DNA of 64,000 nucleotides from positions 1 through 64,000 of the forward strand of contig DATGRY010000117.1 in NCBI GenBank assembly GCA_035303165.1. Reading direction: 5' to 3'. Below the pieces are notes generated by a model. The model was not told the origin of the DNA. It did no database searches and saw only the letters and a program-made list of their open reading frames with translations. This document shows positions 8,019 through 17,127 of this stretch, piece by piece. This stretch comes from Pseudogracilibacillus sp035303165. Its GTDB lineage: Bacteria; Bacillota; Bacilli; Bacillales; Amphibacillaceae. Position numbers and translations under genes: made by a program. Position 1 is the stretch's first letter. Every line of letters begins with the position of its first letter.

Positions 8019-8804
8019 TTACAAAACTTCATATAATGTTGTCGGTATTTCTGGATCAGTATCAAATAAAGGAACTTTTATATCACGTTCTTGTAAAATT
8101 TGATCTACGGACATACGTGCTAAATCCTTCATATTATTATCTTGACTTAAATGGGCTAAATATACACGTTGTGTTTCATCTTTTATTACTTCACTTAAAG
8201 CTAAAGCACAATCTTCGTTAGAAACGTGTCCGGAATCGCCTAAAATACGTCGCTTCACACTCCATGGATACCGACTCATCTGTAACATGGATACATCGTG
8301 ATTAGCCTCAAAAACGAATGCATTCGCACCTTCGACCTTTTTTTTAATCTTTTCAGAAACGTACCCTAAATCAGTAACGAGTGCTACTTTTTTATCGTGA
8401 TGGTGGAACGTAAAAAACATTGGATCTACTGCATCATGTGAGACAGAAAAAGATTCAACGTCTATATCCCCGAAAGTTTTTACACTGTTTGCTTTAAAAT
8501 GAAACTTTTGTTCTGTTGAAATGGTGCCAATTTGTTTTTCCATCGCTTTCCACGTACGTTCGTTTGCATAAATCGGTAAGTCATACTTGCGTGCAAGAAC
8601 CCCTAATCCCTTCACGTGATCACTATGTTCATGTGTAACGAGAATTCCATCAATTGCTTTTGGATCGACTTTTACTTGTTGAAATAACGCATCCATTTTC
8701 TTCCCACTTAAACCGACATCAACGAGTAAGCTCGTTTGATCTGTCTCAATATAAAAAGCATTTCCCGTACTTCCCGAAGCTAATACGCTAAATCGCATCG
8801 CCAT
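8019..8804 (-). CDS. walJ: WalJ/YycJ metallo-beta-lactamase-fold protein
   Basis: 261-residue MBL-fold hydrolase with the metal motif THEHSDH (residues 57-63), the upstream strand VDVGLSGKK, a later Asp in LVTDLGY and EANHD. In Bacillus and streptococci WalJ/VicX links the WalRK envelope system with cell division and replication; biochemical activity is thought to be a nuclease (inference from family). It follows walI by 10 bases and precedes htrC by about 50. The plausible ribosome-binding site is GGGGTGAATAG before the ATG; a second ATG two codons later is equally possible. Confidence 0.92.
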   Translation of the reverse strand: MAMRFSVLASGSTGNAFYIETDQTSLLVDVGLSGKKMDALFQQVKVDPKAIDGILVTHEHSDHVKGLGVLARKYDLPIYANERTWKAMEKQIGTISTEQKFHFKANSVKTFGDIDVESFSVSHDAVDPMFFTFHHHDKKVALVTDLGYVSEKIKKKVEGANAFVFEANHDVSMLQMSRYPWSVKRRILGDSGHVSNEDCALALSEVIKDETQRVYLAHLSQDNNMKDLARMSVDQILQERDIKVPLFDTDPEIPTTLYEVL

Positions 8805-8814
8805 TTTTATCTAT

Positions 8815-9723
8815 TCACCCCGAAGTTTCAATTGATCGTAATCTATCTTGTAAATCTTTCACCAACTTTTCAAACTTTGAGCGGTCTTCCGTTTTAGCCA
8901 ACGTTACATCAATAACCTCTGTTAAAAAGTCGTTTTCACTCGATGAAAACGTAAATCCTTCGATTGCATTAACAAAGTAGTCACGTTCACCGTTTACATT
9001 CACTTTCCAAATTGGTGCAAATACTTGTACACCTGCTTCAAAAGGGACACGCGTATGGAACCCGAGACTAACTTTTGTAATCATATCCCCCGGTTTTAGC
9101 TCGTTTGCATTGTATAACGTTTCGATTGCACGAATAGGCTCCATTAATTTCTTCTTCTCCGCTAACGTTTCTGCTTCATCTAACATCGTCTGCACGTAGT
9201 AAGTAATTTCATTTTTATCATTTAAAAAGAGAAGGACGAGCCCATTTTGGTTATAATAAATTGGCAAGCCTTCTTTCCGTTGAAAGAGGACGATGACATT
9301 CGCTTCTTTATTCCAATTCCAATAGGTATATTCATCCGCATAATAGACGATGTTTTTAAAGATTTCTCCCATTTCTTCTAAATTTATATTTTCATCAATT
9401 TCAACTGGTTTGTCCAATTGAGAAAGAAGAACATGTTGTGTTAACAACGTCGTATCTTGATTTGAATACGGATCTTCTTCTTTTAATTCTTCTATATGAA
9501 ATGATCGTTGCGTAACAGAAATATACGTCTCTTCTTCTACTTCGTCTGGTAAATTTTTATACGTAATTGATTCTGCTTTTAACTGTTCCTCGATCGTCGA
9601 AGGCTCTTGCTGCAAAATTCCAATATCCGCTTCTTCCTTTTTTTCCATCACTTGCATAAATAAATAAACGTCCAAAATAAGGAAGCTAACGATGAGTAAA
9701 GTTTTAATTTGTCCCCAATGCAT
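8815..9723 (-). CDS. walI: WalI (YycI), WalK regulatory protein
   Basis: 302 residues: an N-terminal transmembrane helix (residues about 6-26, TLLIVSFLILDVYLFMQVM) with the remainder extracytoplasmic. YycI and YycH form a membrane complex with WalK and modulate its kinase activity. Recognised mainly by position and by the C-terminal VPFEAGVQVFAPIWKVNVNGE region typical of YycI. The ATG overlaps the walH stop by one base (TAATG), indicating translational coupling. Confidence 0.9.
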   Translation of the reverse strand: MHWGQIKTLLIVSFLILDVYLFMQVMEKKEEADIGILQQEPSTIEEQLKAESITYKNLPDEVEEETYISVTQRSFHIEELKEEDPYSNQDTTLLTQHVLLSQLDKPVEIDENINLEEMGEIFKNIVYYADEYTYWNWNKEANVIVLFQRKEGLPIYYNQNGLVLLFLNDKNEITYYVQTMLDEAETLAEKKKLMEPIRAIETLYNANELKPGDMITKVSLGFHTRVPFEAGVQVFAPIWKVNVNGERDYFVNAIEGFTFSSSENDFLTEVIDVTLAKTEDRSKFEKLVKDLQDRLRSIETSG

Positions 9724-11021
9724 TAGCGATCGTCCTCCTCATTGGAAAAATCGACATGATCTAAGTCGGATTGAATCGGAATCCATTCACCCTGATAAAG
9801 CATGAACCAATGTGGATCTAACGTTAAACTATGACCATCTTCTAAATACGTAAGTAAATAACCGGCTTGAATATTTTTAATTTGTTCTAGTTGTAAATCT
9901 TTTTTCTGTTCTAGCAAGTCAATAAGTTCTTCACCAGATATTAATTGAACCTCTTGCGTACTTAATAAATTTTCAATATAAATTAACGGTCGACTATATT
10001 CGTATAAATCTTGTTCATTCCATTTCTGTTCGATCGTCGTTAGTTCCGCATAATTGAAAACAGGTAAATCATCGTAGTATAGTCGGTAGCGAATGTAATT
10101 TGTAGGTCCTTTCATATCATCGAGCAAATACTCATCCGTCCAACCGCGATGTTCATTTAAATGTTTCACACTTCGATCGAACAAATCTTCATAGTCTAAA
10201 ATGTCACTTTTTGTTTGTAACGGATTAATATATTCAATACGTAATCCATCTTGCAACACGCGCATACCACGCTGCCCATCTGTAAAATAAGCTTCTCGAA
10301 TATTCGATTTAACGAGTGACGGGTTTGTAAATAACGCATCGATAAATAAATCAGGATTTACCGTCGATGCCACGAGGGTTTTACGCGTCATATTCGTTTC
10401 TTCTAACGGTAAATAAATCGGTCTTTCTTTATCACCAAACTCGATATAGCGAACAAAATCGGCACTTTCTAACAATGATAAAACGTATTCGTACGCTTCT
10501 GATTTTTCGATTGTTGCTTTTACTTCTTTCCGTTCATCGATCGAGACGAAAGTAGCAATTAACGAATGATGTTCTTCATCAAATGTTAGGAACATCCGTT
10601 CAAATGACCAATCAGGAGCATAAATTTCTTCATGTAACGTAAACATGGTCGGAATGAGTCGAGCTGGAATATTTGTCGGAAAAATTAATTCGACGAAACT
10701 TTCCTCCTCTTCCGGCCTTCCGCTATAGTCCGTCTCCTTTATATCATAAAGTGTCCATTCTGTTATTTCTTTAAAAAAACTTTTCATTTCTGACGTACTT
10801 TCATAACTTAAAAAATGATGATCGTGATGAAAAATAGCTTTTAGCGGACTAATTAAATCATTTTTCTTTTTTTCCTCTCCGCCGATATCTACTTCACTAA
10901 CATAGCTCGTGTCGTAAAAGTCCTCGTATTTTGGCTGGTAACTCCACAATAAAAAAGATAAGAAAAAGCTTAAAGCAACGAGAATAAAAAGTATGAATGA
11001 TTTTAACGTTTCATAGCTCAT
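9723..11021 (-). CDS. walH: WalH (YycH), WalK regulatory protein
   Basis: 432 residues, one N-terminal transmembrane helix (residues about 8-27, SFILFILVALSFFLSFLLW) followed by a large outside domain. Together with WalI it controls WalK in the membrane. Family features are KYEDFYDTSYVS just after the helix and the C-terminal WFMLYQGEWIPI. The start overlaps the walK stop by 4 bases (ATGA). Confidence 0.9.
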   Translation of the reverse strand: MSYETLKSFILFILVALSFFLSFLLWSYQPKYEDFYDTSYVSEVDIGGEEKKKNDLISPLKAIFHHDHHFLSYESTSEMKSFFKEITEWTLYDIKETDYSGRPEEEESFVELIFPTNIPARLIPTMFTLHEEIYAPDWSFERMFLTFDEEHHSLIATFVSIDERKEVKATIEKSEAYEYVLSLLESADFVRYIEFGDKERPIYLPLEETNMTRKTLVASTVNPDLFIDALFTNPSLVKSNIREAYFTDGQRGMRVLQDGLRIEYINPLQTKSDILDYEDLFDRSVKHLNEHRGWTDEYLLDDMKGPTNYIRYRLYYDDLPVFNYAELTTIEQKWNEQDLYEYSRPLIYIENLLSTQEVQLISGEELIDLLEQKKDLQLEQIKNIQAGYLLTYLEDGHSLTLDPHWFMLYQGEWIPIQSDLDHVDFSNEEDDR

Positions 11022-12862
11022 CCACTTTTCCTCCCTTGCTCGTTCATAAGCGGGAGTGTGAAATAGATTGTCGTTCCTTTGCCTACGACACTATCAACCC
11101 AAATTTTCCCGTAATGTGCTTCAACAAGTTCACGAGTAATCGCTAAGCCTAAACCAGTTCCGCCTAATTGGCGAGTTCTCGCTTTATCTATTCGGTAAAA
11201 ACGGTCGAAAACTTTATCGATTTGATCGTATTCAATTCCAATTCCTTCATCGCGAATACTGACGACAATTTGTCGATATTGCTTTTCTAACTTACACGTT
11301 ATTTTCCCACCATCAGGTGAATATTTCACCGCATTTGAGATAATATTATCGAGCACTTGCGTCATCCTATCTTTATCGATGCGTACATTAAATTGTTCTT
11401 TCGGTATTTGTCGTATAAACGTTATTTTCTCATCTTTTACATTCATTTCGAAACGGTCGAGAATCGAATGAAAATACGCTGCAAAATCGACGTTTTCCCG
11501 TTGAAGCATTAATTCTTTACTATCCATTTTTGATAATTGTAACAAGCTGTTTACCATCCGAATCATTCGCTCTGTTTCATTTTGTGTCACTTCAAGAAAC
11601 TTCGGAGCAATCATCGGATCTTGCCACGCACCGTCGATTAACGCCTCCGTATAACTTCTAAGCGTCGTTAGCGGTGTTCGTAATTCGTGTGATACGTTCG
11701 AGACGAACTCCCTTCTTTCTTGCTCGACTCGCTCTTCTTCTGTTACGTCACTTAAAACGGCGATATATCCGCTCGCCTCATTTTCACCTTGATGCGGATC
11801 GAAAATAGCCGAAAAATCAACGCGCAGTAAGTAGATCGTATCCCCTTCACTCAAATCTATAATAATCGAATTATCTTTTCGTTTATCAATTAAATGATCG
11901 ATATCTTCTTCGATCGGTAAAACTTGCGCAATGTTTTTACTAATTAAATAGCTCGGGTTTTTATTTAATAACCGACCAGCCGCTTCGTTAATAAGTGTAA
12001 TTTCACCTTTGTTATCGGTAGCGATCACCCCTTCTGTCATATTTTCTAAAACGAGGCTTAGTTTTCGCTGTTCCTTTTCAATCGTTGCCATCGAATGCTT
12101 TAATCGGTCGTTCAAATGATTAAACGTAACCGCAAGCTGGCTAATTTCATCGGTACCGTACACTTTTACTTTTTGTGAAAAATCACCTCGTGCCATCGTT
12201 TGTGCTTGTTGACGCATTTCTAAAATAGGCTTCGTAATGGCACGAGCAACTAAAATACCTAGCGCAACGGAGACGATGAGCGCAATGATCGAACCTTTTA
12301 AAAAGATTTCATTTATTTTTTGTATTTGTCCGTATACACTTTCAAGTGACGACTCTAAATAAATCGCTCCTTGTACTTTTTCCTTTTCATCGAAAATCGG
12401 TGCAACACGGACGTACATTCTTTCGCCTGTCTTACTGTTATAAAACGTATTTTCTTGATGAACTCTAAAATGAAGAGCACGCTGTAATATATCTTCTGTA
12501 ATTTTTTTACCAGTAATATGTTGCTGTAAATAGTCGTTCGTACCGAGTACACGACCCTGGTTATTTACGACATGAATCGTTAATACACCAGACGTATCAA
12601 CTTCTGTTACGATTTGTTGGACATCCTCTTGCAAGGACGGCTCGTTCGCATCGTCCGTTCGCTTTTTGTTAAACGCTTGCTCTAAGTTATATCCTAATAA
12701 ATCCATACGATCGTGAATCGACTCTTTATACGTATCTAACAACTCTTGTTCTAACGCTCGTGATACGTATGAGCCGATTACTTGCACAGCTATAACTAAT
12801 AATAATATATAAATAATAATAAACTTCAATTGAATCGAGCGGAAAAAGTTAACTTTTTTCAT
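11018..12862 (-). CDS. walK: WalK sensor histidine kinase
   Basis: Essential envelope-stress/cell-wall-metabolism sensor, 614 residues. Order: TM1 (11-33), extracellular Cache/PAS-like domain, TM2 (189-208), HAMP (209-261), cytoplasmic PAS (about 268-378), HisKA with phospho-acceptor His392 (FVSNVSHELRTPL), and HATPase_c with N-box NIISNAVKYSPDGG, DEGIGI and GGTGLGLAI. It phosphorylates WalR; WalH and WalI modulate it. It lies 7 bases downstream of walR. Nothing is missing from the catalytic motifs. Confidence 0.97.
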   Translation of the reverse strand: MKKVNFFRSIQLKFIIIYILLLVIAVQVIGSYVSRALEQELLDTYKESIHDRMDLLGYNLEQAFNKKRTDDANEPSLQEDVQQIVTEVDTSGVLTIHVVNNQGRVLGTNDYLQQHITGKKITEDILQRALHFRVHQENTFYNSKTGERMYVRVAPIFDEKEKVQGAIYLESSLESVYGQIQKINEIFLKGSIIALIVSVALGILVARAITKPILEMRQQAQTMARGDFSQKVKVYGTDEISQLAVTFNHLNDRLKHSMATIEKEQRKLSLVLENMTEGVIATDNKGEITLINEAAGRLLNKNPSYLISKNIAQVLPIEEDIDHLIDKRKDNSIIIDLSEGDTIYLLRVDFSAIFDPHQGENEASGYIAVLSDVTEEERVEQERREFVSNVSHELRTPLTTLRSYTEALIDGAWQDPMIAPKFLEVTQNETERMIRMVNSLLQLSKMDSKELMLQRENVDFAAYFHSILDRFEMNVKDEKITFIRQIPKEQFNVRIDKDRMTQVLDNIISNAVKYSPDGGKITCKLEKQYRQIVVSIRDEGIGIEYDQIDKVFDRFYRIDKARTRQLGGTGLGLAITRELVEAHYGKIWVDSVVGKGTTIYFTLPLMNEQGRKSG

Positions 12863-12869
12863 TCATCGT

Positions 12870-13574
12870 TTACTCCTCGGCCGGGTTTTGTAAATAATAA
12901 CCTACCCCTCGACGTGTTATAATTAACGTTGGATTACTTGGATCTTCTTCAATTTTTTCACGTAATCGTCTCACCGTGACGTCAACTGTGCGTACATCGC
13001 CGAAATAATCATAACCCCAAACTGTTTCTAGCAAATGTTCACGAGTCATCACTTGTCCGATATGACGTGCTAAATAATAAAATAGTTCAAACTCACGATG
13101 TGTTAAATCGACTTCCGAACCATCCTTTGATACACTATATGCTTCCGGATGAATCGTAATATTGCCGACTGTAATTTCTTTTTTCTCTTCCGTAGCATCG
13201 GTGACGACATGTTGTTGACGTCGTAAGTTTGCTTTCACACGTGCAATTAACTCACGATTACTAAACGGTTTCGTCACGTAATCATCTGCTCCTAATTCTA
13301 GTCCAAGTACTTTGTCGATTTCGTCATCCTTTGCGGTCAACATAATGATAGGCATCGTTTTCGTTTTACGAATTTCTTGACATACTTCATTTCCATCTTT
13401 TCCAGGTAACATAATATCGAGTAAAATTAAATCGGGAGATTCAGTTTCTGCAAGCTCGATCGCTTCATGACCATCATGTGCACAAATAACTTCATAACCT
13501 TCTTTTTCTAAATTAAACTTCAATATATCCGCAATCGGTTTTTCATCATCGACAACTAGAATTTTAAAAGCCAT
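12870..13574 (-). CDS. walR: WalR response regulator
   Basis: OmpR/PhoB-type regulator of 234 residues. Receiver domain with acidic pocket (VVDDEKP), phospho-acceptor Asp53 (LILLDIMLPG), Thr of MLTAKDD and Lys of YVTKPF; the C-terminal winged helix carries LTHREFELFYYLARH and VDVTVRRLREKIEEDP. It controls autolysin and cell-wall turnover genes. First gene of the walRKHIJ-htrC operon. The ribosome-binding site is weak (AAGTAGGGT before ATG). Confidence 0.97.
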   Translation of the reverse strand: MAFKILVVDDEKPIADILKFNLEKEGYEVICAHDGHEAIELAETESPDLILLDIMLPGKDGNEVCQEIRKTKTMPIIMLTAKDDEIDKVLGLELGADDYVTKPFSNRELIARVKANLRRQQHVVTDATEEKKEITVGNITIHPEAYSVSKDGSEVDLTHREFELFYYLARHIGQVMTREHLLETVWGYDYFGDVRTVDVTVRRLREKIEEDPSNPTLIITRRGVGYYLQNPAEE

Positions 13575-13735
13575 GTTTACCCTACTTTCTTTTTAACATT
13601 TATTAATCAATACTATTCATTTATTTTAACGCATTTTAAATGAATTGTCTTTTCTCTGAAACGGATTGGACGGAATTCGTAACAATTTCGTTTATCTTTT
13701 TTAAGTCCAATTTTAGCGTAGAAATATTTCTTATC

Positions 13736-13763
13736 CTTATATACATTTCCACTTTTACTGTAA
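13736..13763 (-). promoter_or_regulatory. Possible walR promoter
   Basis: Minus strand TTACAG (13758-13763), 16-base spacer, TATAAG (13736-13741). A moderate match only; it lies just after the purA terminator and about 160 bases before walR. Confidence 0.4.
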
Positions 13764-13796
13764 CACACTTCTTATACGCTACTATTGTAAAAAAAC

Positions 13797-13842
13797 GAAA
13801 CGAATCCTTCCAAGATGAGCTTCATCTGAAAGGATTCGTTTA
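13797..13842 (-). terminator. purA terminator
   Basis: Long stem AACGAATCCTT ... AAGGATTCGTT with inner CAGATG/CATCTT pairing; the minus strand continues into CGTTTTTTTAC. Directly follows the purA stop. Confidence 0.85.
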
Positions 13843-13845
13843 TTC

Positions 13846-15132
13846 TTATCCATATACACTTCTTACAACATTCGTTTGTGAGCGATCCGGTCCGACAGAA
13901 AATATGGAAATTGGTATTTCTGTAAGTTGGGATACTCGCTCTAAATAATGACGTGCGTTTTCTGGTAGTTCGTGTAAACTCCTTACCCCAGTTATATCTT
14001 CTGTCCAGCCTGGTAGTTCTTCATAAATGGGTTCGCATTTCGCTAACGTATTTAAATTCGCTGGGAACTCTTTAATCAAGTTTCCGTTATATTTATATGC
14101 TACACAAATTTTTAGCGTCTCAATTCCTGTTAGTACGTCTAAAGAGTTAAGGGATAAGTCAGTAATGCCACTTACACGACGTGCATGACGTACGACAACA
14201 CTATCGAACCAGCCTACTCGACGCGGTCTTCCTGTCGTCGTCCCATATTCACGACCAACTTCGCGAATTTGATCACCAATCTTATCCGTTAATTCTGTTA
14301 AGAAAGGTCCATCTCCGACACGTGTCGTATACGCTTTGGCAACTCCTAAAACTGTATTTATTTTCGACGGTCCTACACCTGAACCGATCGTTACCCCGCC
14401 AGCTACTGGGTTTGAAGAAGTTACGAACGGATACGTTCCTTGGTCTATGTCCAACATGACACCTTGTGCTCCTTCAAATAACACACGACGCCCCTCATCT
14501 AACGCATCGTTTAGTACGACAGATGTGTCACATACGTATTGCGCCATTTCCTGGCCATATTCGTAATATTCATCTAATATATCGTCTATTTTGAATGGTT
14601 CTACTTCATATACTTTTTCTAATAAACGGTTTTTATCTTTTAAGTTTTGTTTCAATTTTTCCGTAAATACTTCTTTATCTAACAAATCAGCAATTCGAAT
14701 ACCGACTCGCGCAGCTTTATCCATATACGCTGGTCCAATTCCTTTTCCAGTCGTTCCGATTTTGTTCGTTCCTTTTTCTTCTTCTTGTAATTGATCTAAT
14801 TTAATATGGTACGGTAAAATAACGTGTGCACGGTTACTAACGCGTAAATTTTCCGTAGAAATACCTTTTTCATGTAAATACTTTAATTCTTCTACAAACG
14901 CTTTTGGATCGATGACCATTCCATTACCTAACACACATACTTTTTCCGGAAAGAAAATACCCGATGGGATTAAATGTAGTTTATACGTAACGTCGTCAAA
15001 AACGATCGTATGTCCTGCGTTGTTACCACCTTGATAACGTGCAACTACTTCCGCATTTTGTGCTAAAAAGTCGGATATTTTTCCTTTTCCTTCGTCACCC
15101 CATTGTGTACCTACGACAACTACTGAGGACAT
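13846..15132 (-). CDS. purA: Adenylosuccinate synthetase
   Basis: Converts IMP and aspartate to adenylosuccinate with GTP, the committed step to AMP. 428 residues beginning MSSVVVVGTQWGDEGKGK, the phosphate-binding loop; further landmarks are GNNAGHT (catalytic His), GTTGKGIGP, and TTTGRPRRVGW. The frame is open for 45 codons upstream, but GGAGGTG lies 4 bases before the ATG at 15132 and the promoter and PurBoxes lie in the longer frame, so the short start is right. Regulated by PurR and promoter elements described separately. It has its own terminator before walR. Confidence 0.97.
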   Translation of the reverse strand: MSSVVVVGTQWGDEGKGKISDFLAQNAEVVARYQGGNNAGHTIVFDDVTYKLHLIPSGIFFPEKVCVLGNGMVIDPKAFVEELKYLHEKGISTENLRVSNRAHVILPYHIKLDQLQEEEKGTNKIGTTGKGIGPAYMDKAARVGIRIADLLDKEVFTEKLKQNLKDKNRLLEKVYEVEPFKIDDILDEYYEYGQEMAQYVCDTSVVLNDALDEGRRVLFEGAQGVMLDIDQGTYPFVTSSNPVAGGVTIGSGVGPSKINTVLGVAKAYTTRVGDGPFLTELTDKIGDQIREVGREYGTTTGRPRRVGWFDSVVVRHARRVSGITDLSLNSLDVLTGIETLKICVAYKYNGNLIKEFPANLNTLAKCEPIYEELPGWTEDITGVRSLHELPENARHYLERVSQLTEIPISIFSVGPDRSQTNVVRSVYG

Positions 15133-15184
15133 CGCGCACCTCCGAATGATTAATGTAAAAACTTTTCCTAACTTTCCAACAGTA

Positions 15185-15213
15185 AGTGTACCAATTGTAC
15201 CGGCTCTCGTCAA
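15185..15213 (-). promoter_or_regulatory. purA promoter
   Basis: Minus strand -35 TTGACG (15208-15213), 17-base spacer, -10 TACACT (15185-15190), about 50 bases before the purA start codon and just downstream of the PurBox pair. Confidence 0.75.
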
Positions 15214-15216
15214 CTT

Positions 15217-15260
15217 TAAACCGAACATTTTGAATAAACATATTGTTAACGTTCGGGTTT
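15217..15260 (-). promoter_or_regulatory. PurR-binding PurBox pair
   Basis: On the minus strand AAACCCGAACGTT and AATGTTCGGTTT, with CCGAAC and GTTCGG cores (15251-15256 and 15221-15226) 24 bases apart. Orientation and spacing fit the paired PurBox of Bacillus purine genes, bound by PurR unless PRPP is high. Confidence 0.8.
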
Positions 15261-15266
15261 TACTCA

Positions 15267-16622
15267 TTACGCCATTTGAGGTGGTGGGATCTCACTCTCT
15301 TTATATCGAAAGTCTAAGTCGACGAATTTGTTATATTCTTTTACGAATGCTAACTCGACTGTTCCCGTCGGACCGTTACGCTGTTTCGATATAATGATTT
15401 CGATATTTTGTTCCTCAACTTCTTGATTGTAGTAATCATCACGATATAAAAACCCTACAATGTCTGCATCTTGCTCGATACTACCTGACTCACGTAAATC
15501 TGACATCATCGGTCGTTTATCTTGACGCGACTCCACACTACGGGACAATTGTGATAGCGCAATTAATGGCACTTCTAATTCCCTAGCTAAACTTTTTAAC
15601 GATCGGGATATTTCCGACACTTCTTGCTGACGATTTTCTTTCGCATTTTCACTACCTTGAATTAATTGCAAGTAATCGATAATAATCATTCCAAGACCAT
15701 GCTCTTGTGCAAGGCGACGACACTTTGCGCGAATATCAGCTACGCGCACACTCGGTGAATCGTCGATAAAAATACCCGCATGCGATAAACTCCCCATCGC
15801 CATCGTTAGTTTACCCCAATCTTCTTGTTCTAAATTACCTGTTCGTAATCGTTGGGAATCAATGTTTCCCTCCGCACAGAGCATTCGTTGTACAAGTTGT
15901 TCCGCTCCCATTTCTAAACTGAAAATAGCGACATTATGATCCGAGTTAATGGCGACATTTTGTGCGATATTTAATGCAAATGCTGTTTTCCCCATTGATG
16001 GACGCGCTGCAATAATAATTAAATCGTTTTTTTGAAAACCAGATGTAATCCGATCGAGATCACGGTATCCCGTCGGTACACCGGTCACTTCTCCTTGCGC
16101 TTGATGCAACTGTTCAATGTTTTCATATACGTCGATTAACACATCTTTAATCGATTTGAACATCGTCGTATTTTTTTTATTGGCAACTTCTAAAATATTC
16201 CGTTCCGCTTCATCAAGTAATTCCTCCACGTTGTCTTCGCGATTAAACGACTGCGTGACGATATCTGTCGCCGTTTGGATCAGTCGCCGTAACAATGCCT
16301 TTTCCTCGACAATTTTACTATAGTAGTCGATATTTGCAGCGGTCGGAACGCTACTTGCAAGGTCCGTAATGTATGGCACACCACCAGCGACATCTAATTT
16401 ATTTACATTTTGTAAATACGTCGTCACTGTGACGATATCGATCGGTTCACCGTTTTCTGCTAAATGAAACATCGCTTCAAAAATAGCTTCATGATTAGCG
16501 CGATAAAAATCAGATGCGTGCAATCTTTCCGCTGCCGTTGAAAATACTTCCGGATCTAGAAAAATTGCCCCTAAGACTGCTTGTTCTGCTTCAATATTAT
16601 GAGGAGGTACTCGATTATTCAC
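15267..16622 (-). CDS. dnaB: Replicative DNA helicase (DnaC in Bacillus nomenclature)
   Basis: Hexameric 5'-3' fork helicase, 451 residues. The N-terminal primase-interacting domain (HNIEAEQAVLGAIFLDPE) is followed by the RecA-like motor with Walker A ARPSMGKTAF, Walker B MIIIDYLQLI, the SQLSRSVE arginine-finger region and DLRESGSIEQDAD. GTG start at 16622, with AAAGGA 10 bases upstream. It lies between rplI and purA as in B. subtilis, where the gene is called dnaC. No intein or insertion is visible. Confidence 0.97.
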   Translation of the reverse strand: MNNRVPPHNIEAEQAVLGAIFLDPEVFSTAAERLHASDFYRANHEAIFEAMFHLAENGEPIDIVTVTTYLQNVNKLDVAGGVPYITDLASSVPTAANIDYYSKIVEEKALLRRLIQTATDIVTQSFNREDNVEELLDEAERNILEVANKKNTTMFKSIKDVLIDVYENIEQLHQAQGEVTGVPTGYRDLDRITSGFQKNDLIIIAARPSMGKTAFALNIAQNVAINSDHNVAIFSLEMGAEQLVQRMLCAEGNIDSQRLRTGNLEQEDWGKLTMAMGSLSHAGIFIDDSPSVRVADIRAKCRRLAQEHGLGMIIIDYLQLIQGSENAKENRQQEVSEISRSLKSLARELEVPLIALSQLSRSVESRQDKRPMMSDLRESGSIEQDADIVGFLYRDDYYNQEVEEQNIEIIISKQRNGPTGTVELAFVKEYNKFVDLDFRYKESEIPPPQMA

Positions 16623-16679
16623 GTTACTTCATTCCTTTACAATCTATCTAAAAACTTCAATTTCTTCCGCTTAAAACGA

Positions 16680-17126
16680 TTATTCTTCTTTTACTTCCAC
16701 GCGAATTTGTCCTGTTACTTCTTGATGTAGTTTTACATCCACTTGACGATGCCCTAACGAACGAATCGGTTCTTTTAAGTCAATTTTACGGCGATCAATT
16801 TTTATATTGAACTGTTTCTGCAATGCATCCGCAATTTGTTTATTCGTAATAGAGCCGAATAAGCGACCACCATCACCTGAACGTGCTTTTAATGTGACTG
16901 TAATCGATTGAAGTTTTTCCTTTAATTGTACTGCTTCACTTCTTTCTGCTTCTCTTTCTTCTTTTTTCTTTTGTTGTTGTGCTTTTAATTTTCGCAAATT
17001 ACCGGGAGTTGCTTCTTCCGCTAAGTTATTTTTAAATAAATAGTTCGTCGCATAGCCGACTGGAACTTTTTTCACTTCACCTTTTTTCCCTTGGCCTTTT
17101 ACATCTTTTAAAAAAATAACTTTCAT
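16680..17126 (-). CDS. rplI: Ribosomal protein L9
   Basis: 148 residues, full length. The N-terminal rRNA-binding domain MKVIFLKDVKGQGKKGEVKKV with the conserved GYATNYLFKNNLA is joined by a long charged helix (about residues 42-75) to the C-terminal domain with GGRLFGSIT. GGGGAG precedes the ATG. It starts one base after the gdpP stop, so expression is probably coupled to gdpP, as in B. subtilis. Confidence 0.97.
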   Translation of the reverse strand: MKVIFLKDVKGQGKKGEVKKVPVGYATNYLFKNNLAEEATPGNLRKLKAQQQKKKEEREAERSEAVQLKEKLQSITVTLKARSGDGGRLFGSITNKQIADALQKQFNIKIDRRKIDLKEPIRSLGHRQVDVKLHQEVTGQIRVEVKEE

Positions 17127-17127
17127 G

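Noticed and set aside
15133..15267. 45-codon N-terminal extension of PurA
   Set aside because: It spans the promoter and PurBoxes; the ribosome-binding site and homology support the start at 15132.
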